From JAUIIK01 sp963745675 (GTDB taxonomy: Bacteria > Chloroflexota > Chloroflexia > Thermomicrobiales > CFX8): a DNA stretch of 64,000 nt. Where the stretch lies: assembly GCA_963745675.1 (NCBI GenBank), contig CAVUYM010000013.1:1-64000 (forward strand), in the 5' to 3' direction. The notes below the pieces were generated by a model. The model was given only the letters and a program-made list of their open reading frames with translations, made no database searches and was not told the origin of the DNA. Made by a program: the position numbers and the translations under genes. Below, piece by piece: positions 11,181 through 19,094 of the stretch (positions are counted from its first letter, which is position 1; each line of letters begins with the position of its first letter).

Positions 11181-11357
11181 CACGTCATCCTGACCGGAGG
11201 CTTTGCGGAGTGGAAGGATCTAGCTGGAGTGAGAGTGACGTCCGGTGATAGCTGTCACTACTCGACGCGTTCTTCTTCGTCATCTTCACTTGCCGAAGCG
11301 TCAGGCGCTTGTTCATAGATCCTTCCACTCCGCAAAGCCTCCGGTCAGGATGACGTG
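11181..11357. repeat. MITE-like element with 42-bp perfect inverted arms (copy 1)
   Basis: Left arm 11181-11222 (starting CACGTCATCCTGACCGGAGG) is the exact reverse complement of the right arm 11316-11357; a 93-base spacer separates them. Total 177 bp, no ORF. A diverged copy lies at 24901-25068, and a fragment with ACTCCGCAAAGCC at about 22177. The core GGAGGCTTTGCGGAGTGGAA and GGATCTA at the inner end are shared. It sits between a convergent-free intergenic gap of two plus-strand genes. It could form a very long hairpin in RNA or be a non-autonomous transposon. Confidence 0.75.
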
Positions 11358-11440
11358 GTGTTTGTTGGTTCATATCCATGGATGTGGGCCGCGGCCGGAT
11401 CATGCTAACGTCACCAACAATCAAGGGAAGGGAACGCATC

Positions 11441-13070
11441 ATGACAGACCTACTCATTCGCGGCGGCAAAATCATCGACGGGACAGGGAATCCATGGATC
11501 TACGGCGATCTGCTCGTCAGCGGTGACCGGATCGAAGCAGTGCTGCCGCCCGGGTCGGCCAATCCGGACAATGTGGCCGAGGTGGTCGATGCCAGCGGCA
11601 TGATCGTCTGTCCCGGGTTCATCGACATTCAGAGCCACTCGATCATGCCGTTGATGCGCGATAACCGCTGCCTCTCGAAGATCACCCAGGGTGTCACGAC
11701 CGAGATCATGGGCGAAGCCTGGACGCCGGCGCCCTTCGGCGGCAAGATCGACGACCCCATCTCCGGACTGCTGATCGACAATCTGCCAGAGTGGCGCGAG
11801 CGTGCCCTGGGCTGGAGTCGCTTCCGCGACTGGCTGGAAGCAATGATGGACGTCGGCGTCTCGCCCAACATCGGTTCTTTCCTCGGCGGCGGGACGCTGC
11901 GGCGTTACGCCAAGGGCATGGCGATGGGTCCGGCCAACGAAGATGAACTGGACACGATGCGCCGGGTCATGGCCGAGTCGATGGAGGACGGCGCATTCGG
12001 TGTCTCCTACGCCCTGATCTACCCGCCCGATGCTTTCGTCGAGACCGACGAGATCGTCGAGGTTTGCAAGGTCGTCGCTGAGTATCACGGCGTCTACATC
12101 ACCCACGTGCGCTCCGAAGCAGCGGCGTTGATCGAAGGCATTGAGGAAGCGCTGGAGATTGGCCGTCGGTCCGGCGCGCCGGTCGAGATCTACCACCTCA
12201 AAGCGGCCGGCCGCGCAAACTGGCACAAGATGGCAAGGGTCATCGAGATGATCGACGAGGCACGGGCCGCTGGTCTCGACGTGACTGCCGACATGTATCC
12301 CTACATCGCCAACGGCACCGGCCTGACCTCGGTCCTGCCGCCCTGGGCCGAGGCCGACGGCAAACTCTTCGAGAATCTGACCGATCCGGAGATGCGGGCG
12401 AAGATCAAAGCCGAAGCGCTGAATCCGAGCGGCGACTGGGAGGCGATGGCCGAGTGGGCCGGGCCGGAAGGGGTCATGCCAGTCGGCTTCGAACGCGACG
12501 AGAATCGCAAGTATGCCGGTATGCGATTGACCGAGATTTCCGAAGCACGCGACGACGCAGACTGGATCGACACAGCCTTCGAACTGCTGCTCTCCGAACG
12601 GCAGCGGATCAGCACGATCTATTTCTCGATGAGCGAAGACAACCTGGCCGAACAACTGCGACAGCCCTGGATCAAAGTCTCGACCGACGCCGGCGGGCTG
12701 GACCCGGCCTGGGCCGAAGCGATGGGACCGACCCATCCCCGAGCCTACGGCACCTACACCCGCGTCCTTGGCAAGTACGTCCGCGAAGAGGGCGTCCTGA
12801 GCTGGGAAGATGCGATTCGCAAGATGACCTCCTCCGTCGCCGACAGGCTCAGCCTGCGTGATCGCGGTAGTCTTACGATCTGGCGCGTTCGCCGACATCG
12901 TCGTCTTCGACCCCGCGACAGTCGGCGACAACGCCACCTTTGACCAGCCACACCAGCTCTCGTCCGGTGTCCGCGATGTATGGGTCAATGGCGCCCGTGT
13001 CGTCTCGGGCGGCAACCACACCGGCGCAACCCCCGGCCGCATCGTCGACGGGCCGGGGCGAGCAGGATAG
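11441..13070 (+). CDS. N-acyl-D-amino-acid deacylase (amidohydrolase family 3), one frameshift near the 3' end
   Basis: Zinc amidohydrolase that removes the acyl group from N-acyl-D-amino acids. The N-terminal part DLLIRGGKIIDGTGNPW, the metal-ligand region GFIDIQSHS (family HxH/HxD position; here the second residue is Ser), and the carboxylated-Lys/His regions VYITHVRSEAA and EIYHLKAAG are clear. The frame breaks near 12870: the 521-residue frame ends after RLSLRDRG and the neighbouring frame continues GAFADIVVFDPATVGDNATF to GRIVDGPGRAG at 13070, exactly the family's C-terminus. Start at 11441 follows AAGGGAAGGGAA. Converges with an amidase gene 16 bases away. Confidence 0.85.
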
Positions 13071-13086
13071 GGATCGACTCCGACCT

Positions 13087-14478
13087 CTATCCTGCCAGGA
13101 GTGGTGATAAGCGTGCCTGCCATGGACCATGGAGATCGACAGCGTGGGCGGCGCGGAGAGCAGTGGCGTCCTGCCAGGGCTTGCCGACGAGTTGCAGTGA
13201 AACAGGGACGTCGAACTCGCCGAGGCCGACCGGGACGACGACGGCCGGCCAGCCGAGGGTGTTGAAGGGGCCACAATAGCGGCCATTCTGCCCGACGATG
13301 CCAATCGGCGGGGCTTCGTGCGGGACGCCGGGCAGCGCCAGAAGATCAATGTCAGCCAGCCGCTCCTCGATGCGAGCACGCAACACTGCCCGCGCCTGCT
13401 GAGCCTGGACGAAATCAACTGGACTGTAGGCGTACGCGCCAATGAGCCGGTCACGCGACCACTCCGAAACGTCGTCCCAGCGATCGCGCAGGAAGCGCTC
13501 GTAATAGGCCGTCGCTTCGATGTTCAGAATCGCAAGGTTAATCGTGTTCAGGTCACGTACCTCAGGAAGCTCCAGTTCGACGATCTCGGCCCCGGCAGCG
13601 GCCAGCGCAGCGACGCCATCATCGACACCTTTGCGGACAGCTGGAGTCGGGTAGTCGTCATCCCAGCCATCATCAATGATCTTTGCCACCCGCAGCCCGG
13701 AGACGCCCTGTTCGAGCGCCGCCGCATATCCACCTATCGCGACTTGGCGCGTGCGGCTGTCGCGGGGATCGTAGCCAGCCATCGCGTCCAGCATGTGGGC
13801 GATATCGAGCGTCGTCCGCGCCATCGGTCCGACGTGATCGAGCGACCAGCAGAGCGTCTGCGCGCCAAATGCGCTGACCAGCCCGTGCGTCGGCTTGATC
13901 CCTGCCAGCCCACAGAGCGCCGAGGGCATCCGGATCGAACCGCCGGTGTCCGAGCCGGTCGCCCCGAAGCACATCCCGGCCGCAATCGCCGCACCGGAAC
14001 CGCTCGACGAGCCACCGGTATCGCGCTCCCGGTTCCAGGGATTCTGAACGACGCCGTAGTGGGCGTTGTTCGAGGCCGGCGAATAGGCGAACTCCGGCAT
14101 GTGGGTCTTGCCGATGATCACGCCACCGGCCGCCTCCAACCGCTCGACAGCGGCGCTATCTTCGTCTGCAACACGGTCGGCAAGAACGATCGAGCCTGCT
14201 GGAGTCGTCTCGCCCCGCATATCCATCAGATCCTTGACCGCCAGCGGCACGCCGTGCAGCGGTCCCCGATAGTCCCCAGCGGCGATCTCCCGCTCGGCTT
14301 GCAGTGCCTGCTTCCGCGCTCGCTCCTCGGTCACGAGCCGAAAAGCGTTGACCTCGCCATCGTTGGCAGCGATATGTTCGAGGCAAGCGTCGAGCGCTTC
14401 GACCGGCGAAATCTGCCGGTCCCGGATCTGCCCTGCAAGTTCATCGAGCGACAGCTTCAGCAGTTCAGGAACGGCCAT
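13087..14478 (-). CDS. Amidase signature family enzyme (AtzE/GatA-like)
   Basis: 463-residue amidase. The catalytic Lys is in AVKDLMDMRG, the cis-Ser in GGSSSGSGAA and the nucleophilic Ser in SDTGGSIRMPSALCG, so the Ser-cisSer-Lys triad is complete. Hydrolyses a carboxamide; the precise substrate is unknown. Start chosen at 14478 (MAVPELLKLSLDEL) although the frame is open upstream, because a small ORF in another frame overlaps this start by 14 bases, indicating translational coupling. The neighbouring D-aminoacylase suggests a role in breakdown of acylated amino acids or related amides. Confidence 0.88.
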   Translation of the reverse strand: MAVPELLKLSLDELAGQIRDRQISPVEALDACLEHIAANDGEVNAFRLVTEERARKQALQAEREIAAGDYRGPLHGVPLAVKDLMDMRGETTPAGSIVLADRVADEDSAAVERLEAAGGVIIGKTHMPEFAYSPASNNAHYGVVQNPWNRERDTGGSSSGSGAAIAAGMCFGATGSDTGGSIRMPSALCGLAGIKPTHGLVSAFGAQTLCWSLDHVGPMARTTLDIAHMLDAMAGYDPRDSRTRQVAIGGYAAALEQGVSGLRVAKIIDDGWDDDYPTPAVRKGVDDGVAALAAAGAEIVELELPEVRDLNTINLAILNIEATAYYERFLRDRWDDVSEWSRDRLIGAYAYSPVDFVQAQQARAVLRARIEERLADIDLLALPGVPHEAPPIGIVGQNGRYCGPFNTLGWPAVVVPVGLGEFDVPVSLQLVGKPWQDATALRAAHAVDLHGPWQARLSPLLAG

Positions 14479-14679
14479 CGCCCGCCTCCGTTTCCGTCCT
14501 GGAGCGCAGATAATCCGGGTTGCTGGAGTGAAAATCGAGCCGCCCGAAGAGCTCGTCGAGCGCCGTCCAACCGCTCGGCTATCCCGCGCCTCGACCCGTT
14601 CAACAGTCGCCTCATCCGGTTCGACGCCAGCAGCCTGCATGTTGGCAAGCCAGCGGGCTTTGCGTTGTGGTGTTAGCAC
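14465..14679 (-). CDS. Small hypothetical protein upstream of and overlapping the amidase, frameshifted
   Basis: GTG at 14679, preceded by GGGGGAGGGAG, opens LTPQRKARWLANMQAAGVEP followed by DEATVERVEARD; near 14585 the frame shifts and continues LDELFGRLDFHSSNPDYLRS to a TGA at 14465. The joined protein has about 71 residues and natural composition, whereas the amidase frame in the same stretch reads a serine/arginine-rich string. It overlaps the amidase start by 14 bases. Small partner proteins precede some amidases (AtzG-type), but I see no clear match, so the role is unknown. Confidence 0.5.
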
Positions 14680-14698
14680 AAGAAGCTCCCTCCCCCGT

Positions 14699-14724
14699 CC
14701 CCTCCCTCGAAACCGAGGGAGGGG
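14699..14724. repeat. CCCTCCCTCG hairpin of the intergenic CCCTC repeat family
   Basis: Perfect 11-bp stem CCCCTCCCTCG / CGAGGGAGGGG with a 4-base loop. A nearly identical hairpin lies at 40891-40916. It covers the leader of the small ORF that precedes the amidase and could hide or present its purine-rich RBS. Confidence 0.6.
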
Positions 14725-14857
14725 TGTCTGATTGTTCACTGTGAGTTTCCAAGACAATCGCCAAAGTTTCGGCTGTGCATCCCTCGCTCTAAGAATTGAA
14801 GGAGGGATAGGGGAGAGAGGATCTATCGGCTGTTCCCCTACCTATCCCTCTTCCCTG

Positions 14858-15718
14858 TTACCTGTTCCCTTTCTCCACCGGCATATCAGCCCGATTGCCC
14901 CACTCAGCCCAGGAGCGATCGTAGTTCGCGACGTCGTTGTAGCCGACGAGGTAGAGGACGAACGTGCCGTGCGCCGCACGGATTCCGCCCTGTCAGTAGG
15001 GGACAATCTTCTTGTCACGCGGTACGCCGAGGTCGGTCAGAATACGCACGATCTCCGCGCCGGGCTTGAAGCGGGTGGCGTTGTCCCAGTCAACGAAATC
15101 GCGCCATTCGACATAGATCGCGCCGGGGATGTGGCCCTCGTTCTGGTTCGATTCGTTCGGAGCGGCCTTCTCGCCGGTCCACTCCTCGATGGCACGCACG
15201 TCGAGCGGGACGATCTCATCGTTCTGAACGCCCGACAGAATCACGTCGCAATTGGCGATGCGCTCCGGATCGGTCTTGCTACCGTCGATCGTCACATTGC
15301 CGGGAGTGACGTCAGCATGCTCTTTGACGACCGGGTAACGACTGCCAATCCAACCGGGATAGCCGCCATTAAGGACGGCCGAGTTCTCGAAACCGTGGTA
15401 CCAGAGCGCCCACCAGACACGGGTCGCCAGTAGTCCGCCTTCGGAGTCATAGAGGATGACCTTCGTGTCGTCGTTGACGCCCAGGCCACGCAGGATCTCC
15501 TGGGTTTGCGCCGCCGTCGCGACACCGACGCCAGTCTCCGTATCCCGAAAATAGGGATGGATCGGCAAGATACGGGCGTTCGGGAGGATCGCTCGACCCA
15601 TGCGCATCTCCGGCCGGTCGCAGTCGATGATGACGACATCCGGATCGTTCAAATGCTGGCTCAGCCACTCAGGTTCAACGAGTAGCTCGGGGCGGGCATA
15701 GCCGGTAGTAGCGCTCAT
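14858..15718 (-). CDS. Two-domain sulfurtransferase (rhodanese/3-mercaptopyruvate type) with in-frame TGA at the catalytic Cys: candidate selenoprotein
   Basis: Cytoplasmic thiosulfate or mercaptopyruvate sulfurtransferase with two rhodanese domains. The inactive N-domain covers residues 13-120 (VVIIDCDRPE, VILYDSEGGLLATRVWW, HGFENSAVLNGGYPGW); the C-domain covers residues 150-286 (EGHIPGAIYVEWRDFVDWD). At codon 242 the frame reads KKIVPY-TGA-QGGIRAAHGTF, where the family has the active-site Cys (PYCQGGIRAAH). After the TGA the frame continues LVGYNDVANYDRSWAEWGNR and MPVEKGNR to a TAA at 14858, giving 286 residues, the usual length. There is no frameshift. A hairpin with a G-starting loop follows the TGA. 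Selenocysteine at this Cys is the best reading; a TGC/TGT-to-TGA error or nonsense mutation is the alternative. The methyltransferase gene lies 21 bases upstream, probably in one operon. Confidence 0.75.
14967..14981 (-). promoter_or_regulatory. SECIS-like hairpin following the in-frame TGA
   Basis: On the mRNA, 11 nt after the UGA, CCGUGC-GGC-GCACGG forms a perfect 6-bp GC-rich stem with a 3-nt loop that begins with G; the loop starts 17 nt after the UGA. Outside it, GAA can pair with UUC across a small internal loop. Bacterial SECIS elements are hairpins immediately after UGA, with a G among the first two loop bases and the loop at about 16-37 nt, so this fits, at the short end. A GC-rich genome makes chance hairpins common. 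Confidence 0.45.
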
Positions 15719-15739
15719 CGTGTGGGACTCTCCTCTGCT

Positions 15740-16579
15740 CTAGGCCGTCATCGGCCTCGTTGCGACAGTAATGACATAAGGAATGGCAATCATGAAGCGG
15801 CCCTCCCGGGCCGCAAGCTCGACGGTCGATAACCAGCGCCGGGCGGTACCTGGTTCGACCTGGCGTCCGGCAGTCGCGTGGTCGCTCCAGACCTCCGGGA
15901 CACCAGCAACGGTCGGGATTTCTGGGTCTTCAAAGACCTGCAAGTACCCCCGCACCGACTCGACATCCATACCAGCTTCCCGGCAGGCATGCGCCGTCTC
16001 GCGGGCCGCGAAAGGCGAAGCATAGACCTTTGCCGCCGAGGCCATGATCCGCGCCGTCACCGCTGGATCGGGACCGGCAGCCATGATCGTGTAGGGATCA
16101 TAGTCGGCGACGACCAACCGCCCGCCTGGAACCAGCACGCGCTTGATTTCTTCGATCACCGGCCCGAGCGGCGCGACATGCATCAGCAGCTTCTCGCCAA
16201 CGACGGCATCGAACATCTCATTGCGGTATGGCAATTCGTGGCAGTCACCGGTCGAGAAGGTCGAGTTCTGAATCCGCAGCAGCTCCGCCCTGCGCTCGGC
16301 AACTTCGATGAAATGGGGATTGAGGTCGAGACCATGAATACTACCGTCGGAGGTCACCCGCTCGTGGAGCCGATCGACGAGAACGCCGGGACCACAACCG
16401 ACCTCCAGCACGACGCCGCCGGGAAGCAGATAGAGTTCGTCGAGCAGGATGCTGCGCAGATTGCCGAAGCGGGGATCGTCGAGCGTTTCGAGCAACGCCG
16501 CCGCGATCGGTTTCGACGCTTCAGCAGAGCCCTCTGCGAGCAATTCGTAGAGATCGTTTCTGCCGGGTTTATTCCTCAA
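15740..16579 (-). CDS. Class I SAM-dependent methyltransferase
   Basis: 279 residues. SAM-binding motif I is VLEVGCGPGVLVDRL (about residues 57-71), motif II GSIHGLDLNPHFIEVA, and the post-motif region PYRNEMFDAVVGEKLLMHV, followed by RVLVPGGRLVVADYDPY. This is the UbiE/MenG-like small-molecule methyltransferase fold; substrate unknown. It lies 21 bases upstream of the sulfurtransferase gene in the same direction, so the two are probably cotranscribed. The start MRNKPGRNDLYELLAEG is the first in frame; an alternative would remove the N-terminal helix. Confidence 0.8.
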   Translation of the reverse strand: MRNKPGRNDLYELLAEGSAEASKPIAAALLETLDDPRFGNLRSILLDELYLLPGGVVLEVGCGPGVLVDRLHERVTSDGSIHGLDLNPHFIEVAERRAELLRIQNSTFSTGDCHELPYRNEMFDAVVGEKLLMHVAPLGPVIEEIKRVLVPGGRLVVADYDPYTIMAAGPDPAVTARIMASAAKVYASPFAARETAHACREAGMDVESVRGYLQVFEDPEIPTVAGVPEVWSDHATAGRQVEPGTARRWLSTVELAAREGRFMIAIPYVITVATRPMTA

Positions 16580-16719
16580 CGATTCTCCCCTCAGCGTTGC
16601 TTCACGCTAACATGAGAGGGGCGGCAACGCCATGCCCCATCCCCGACGTGGGGATACATCTGAATGTCCTGTGCCGCGAACGGCATGGGAAACGAAGAAA
16701 TACGAAAGGACTCGACACA

Positions 16720-17146
16720 ATGGCAGACCGAAGCGCATCCGTCACCTGGCAAGGCAGTCTAATGGACGGTTCCGGCGTGATCAACAGTGTCACCAGCGGC
16801 GCATTCAGCAACCTCGACGTCAGCTGGCCGGCCCGCACAGCCGAGCCCGGCGGCAAGACGAGCCCGGAAGAGCTGATCGCGGCAGCCCACGCAGCCTGCT
16901 ACTCGATGGGCCTCTCCCACGGCCTCTCCGGCGCCGGCACGCCGCCCCAGAAGCTCGAAGTCTCGGCCACCTGCACCTTCGACCCGCCCAAGATCACCGA
17001 AGATGGCGATCACCGTCAAGGGCCAGGTAGAGGGCATCGATCAGGCGGCCTTCGAAGCCGCCGCCCAGGACGCCGCCGAGGGCTGCCCCGTCTCCGGCGC
17101 GCTCAAGGGCAATGTTGAGATCACGGTTTCGGCGGAACTTCAGTAG
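16720..17146 (+). CDS. osmC: OsmC/Ohr family peroxiredoxin, one frameshift
   Basis: Thiol peroxidase that reduces organic hydroperoxides. The protein starts MADRSASVTWQGSLMDGSG after an AAAGGA RBS; the peroxidatic Cys is in AAAHAACYSMGLSH and the resolving Cys in AAEGCPVSGALKGNVE. The frame slips by one base near 17005, where ITEDG passes from the first frame into AITVKGQVEGIDQAAFEAAA. Joined length is about 141 residues, normal for OsmC. Divergent from the methyltransferase/sulfurtransferase pair, with the CCCTAA-rich repeat immediately downstream. Confidence 0.85.
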
Positions 17147-17149
17147 GGA

Positions 17150-17270
17150 CTAGGGAAGAGGGATTAGGGATTAGGTTGGAAGGGATAGGTGACAGGTTAC
17201 AGGGGATAGCAGAACGAATCACTACTCCCTGCTTCCACTAGTCCCTAATCCCCAATACCTAATCCCTTCT
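17150..17270. repeat. AGGGATTAGGG / CCCTAATCCC low-complexity inverted repeat
   Basis: The left half contains GGGATTAGGGATTAGG and AGGGATAGGTGACAGG, the right half CTAGTCCCTAATCC and CCTAATCCC, which can pair imperfectly. Similar CCCT(A/T)(T/A)TCCC tracts occur at 14833-14875 and 41013-41048. It fills the gap between osmC and the aldo/keto reductase. Confidence 0.55.
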
Positions 17271-17297
17271 CTCGCGAGCGAAAGGTAACAACAGAAT

Positions 17298-18257
17298 ATG
17301 CAGTACAGGCCATTCGGCAGAAGTGGGTTTCAGGTTTCAGCGATCGGGCTGGGTGGCAATACCTTTGGCCGGGCCTGCGATGAGCAGGAGACGGCGGCGG
17401 TCGTCCATCGGGCATTGGAACTCGGAATCAACCACTTCGACTGCGCCGATACCTATGGAGGCGGCGGCACCTCGGAGCGCTATCTGGGCAAGGCGCTCGA
17501 AGGCCGTCGCTACGAAGTCTTCCTGACGACAAAGACCGGTTTCCCGCTCGGCGACGGTCCGAACTCGGATGGGCTATCGCGGCGACGGATCATCAACAAC
17601 CTCGAAGCCAGTCTGAAGCGCCTCGGCACCGACTACGTCGATGTCTTCTACCTCCACCGGCCCGACGCCAGAACCGACATCGAAGAGAGCCTCGAAGCGG
17701 TCGACGACCTCGTGCGCCAGGGCAAGGTGCGCTACGCCGCCTGCTCGAACTACTCCGGCTGGGAGATCGCTCGTCTGGTTGAGCGTTCGATGGCCAACGG
17801 CTGGTCGGTGCCGGTTGTCAGCCAGTCGATCTTCAATATGTATGCCCGCGATGTCGCGAACGACATCACCCCGGCGCTCGAAGCCTACGGATTGGGTCTC
17901 GTGCCCTTCTCTCCGCTGGCTGGCGGCGTCTTCACCGGCAAGTACAAACCCGGCCAGGACACCCCGTCCGGCACCCGCGCCTATGGCAATGCCCGCATGG
18001 AACGGCTCGTTCAGGACGACATTCTCGGCCCGGTGGCAGAACTCGACGCCTATGCAAACGAGCGTGGCTACTCCGTCGGCCAGCTGGCGGTCGCCTGGTT
18101 GCTGGCGCAACCGACCGTCTGCTCGGTCATCACCGGCGTCACCCGCCCCGAACAAGTCGACCAGAACGCCGCCGCTGTCGACGTCTCACTGACCGCCGAC
18201 GACCTGGCCGAAATCGACCGTATCGTGGCGCAGATGCCGGCGGAACTGGATACGTAG
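17298..18257 (+). CDS. Aldo/keto reductase
   Basis: 319-residue NADPH-dependent TIM-barrel reductase. The catalytic tetrad is visible: Asp and Tyr in NHFDCADTYGGG, Lys in TTKTGFPLG and His in VFYLHRPDA. The cofactor-binding C-terminal region is SVITGVTRPEQVDQNAAA. Closest in style to the YghZ/Gpr-like or L-glyceraldehyde-3-phosphate reductase group. Complete and unbroken, start ATG at 17298. Substrate unknown; location next to osmC could suggest detoxification of reactive aldehydes, which is inference. Confidence 0.88.
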   Translation: MQYRPFGRSGFQVSAIGLGGNTFGRACDEQETAAVVHRALELGINHFDCADTYGGGGTSERYLGKALEGRRYEVFLTTKTGFPLGDGPNSDGLSRRRIINNLEASLKRLGTDYVDVFYLHRPDARTDIEESLEAVDDLVRQGKVRYAACSNYSGWEIARLVERSMANGWSVPVVSQSIFNMYARDVANDITPALEAYGLGLVPFSPLAGGVFTGKYKPGQDTPSGTRAYGNARMERLVQDDILGPVAELDAYANERGYSVGQLAVAWLLAQPTVCSVITGVTRPEQVDQNAAAVDVSLTADDLAEIDRIVAQMPAELDT

Positions 18258-18279
18258 GGGGCGTGAGAGCCGGAGAATT

Positions 18280-18436
18280 CCCTCACCCCCAGCCCCTCTC
18301 CCACACGCGCTGCGCTGCGCATGCAGCGTGGGAGACGGGAGCAAGAAACGAATTCGAATGCGTAGCGCCTATTCTTCCTCCCCCTCTCCCCGCGGAGCGA
18401 AGCGAAGCAGTGGGAGAGGGGGCCAGGGGGTGAGGG
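18280..18436. repeat. CCCTCACCCCCAGCCCC long inverted repeat
   Basis: Left arm 18280-18304 (CCCTCACCCCCAGCCCCTCT start) pairs imperfectly with right arm 18410-18436 (GTGGGAGAGGGGGCCAGGGG start). A nested hairpin CCCCCTCTCCC / GGGAGAGGGGG lies inside. A shorter relative is at 40891-41000. It occupies the gap between the aldo/keto reductase and the AhpD-like gene. Such elements are typical intergenic repeats of Chloroflexota genomes, to my knowledge. Confidence 0.65.
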
Positions 18437-18448
18437 AATATTTTGACA

Positions 18449-18808
18449 ATGCACAATCGACTCGACGAATTCCGCGCCTACCGCGGCAAGATGAACGAAC
18501 GCATCGGCGAAATCGGGCATCGAGGGATCAACCGCTTCTTCCGGCTCGATAGCGCTGCCTACGAAGAAGGAGCGCTGGATCAGAAGACCAAGGAAGGGCT
18601 GGGGCTGGTTGCCTCAGCGGTGCTGCGCTGCAACGACTGCGTCGACTATCACCTCGACCAATGCGTCGCGCTCGGCTGGACCGACGACGAACTCTACGAA
18701 GCGCTGAACGTCGCGCTCGTTGTCGGTGGAAGCATCGTCATCCCCCATCTACGCCATGCTGTCGAAACGATAGATCTGCTGCGGGCCGAGCAATCAACCA
18801 ACACGTAG
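18449..18808 (+). CDS. Carboxymuconolactone decarboxylase / AhpD-like family protein
   Basis: About 119 residues, alpha-helical. The redox motif CNDCVDYHLDQCVALGWT has the CxxC-x3-H pattern of AhpD-type disulfide reductases, so it likely passes electrons to a peroxiredoxin rather than decarboxylating. C-terminal helices SIVIPHLRHAVETIDLL complete the domain. The ATG at 18449 follows a TTG at 18443; there is no strong RBS. A redox link with the OsmC and aldo/keto reductase genes upstream is plausible but inferred from position. Confidence 0.85.
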   Translation: MHNRLDEFRAYRGKMNERIGEIGHRGINRFFRLDSAAYEEGALDQKTKEGLGLVASAVLRCNDCVDYHLDQCVALGWTDDELYEALNVALVVGGSIVIPHLRHAVETIDLLRAEQSTNT

Positions 18809-18896
18809 ACGAGCTTAGATCGCCCATATTCGCTGAGGCGAAGCATGGTATTCTCCGAACTTTGTCCGGACGGCCAGAGAGCGGAAGGTCAACGCA

Positions 18897-19094
18897 TTGA
18901 ACCCTGGTGAACAGAAACAGACCGCAGCGAACTGGACCGGACGCCAAACGCTTGCGATCTACGTGCTGGCCGGTCTCGTGTACGTGAGTCTGGGAATCTT
19001 CATTCCGGAACTACTCTTCTCCTGGTGGGAAGGGGTGCCTTTTCTGCTGCTCTTCCTCTGGATTGCGAACGCGATCTGGAAGCGTTTCGCATGA
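18897..19094 (+). CDS. Small membrane protein, first gene of a three-gene operon
   Basis: 65 residues, TTG start, with two hydrophobic segments: TLAIYVLAGLVYVSLGIFI and VPFLLLFLWIANAIW. No family recognised. Its TGA overlaps the ATG of the next gene (ATGA), showing translational coupling to the YdjM-like hydrolase. It may act as a small subunit or stabiliser of that membrane protein. Confidence 0.6.
   Translation: MNPGEQKQTAANWTGRQTLAIYVLAGLVYVSLGIFIPELLFSWWEGVPFLLLFLWIANAIWKRFA

Noticed and set aside
11450..13276. 608-codon minus-strand ORF opposite the D-aminoacylase
   Set aside because: It is antisense to a clearly conserved enzyme, has no RBS or domain, and arises from the GC-rich codon pattern.
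13318..14676. 452-codon plus-strand ORF opposite the amidase
   Set aside because: Antisense to the complete amidase triad; no family match in its text.
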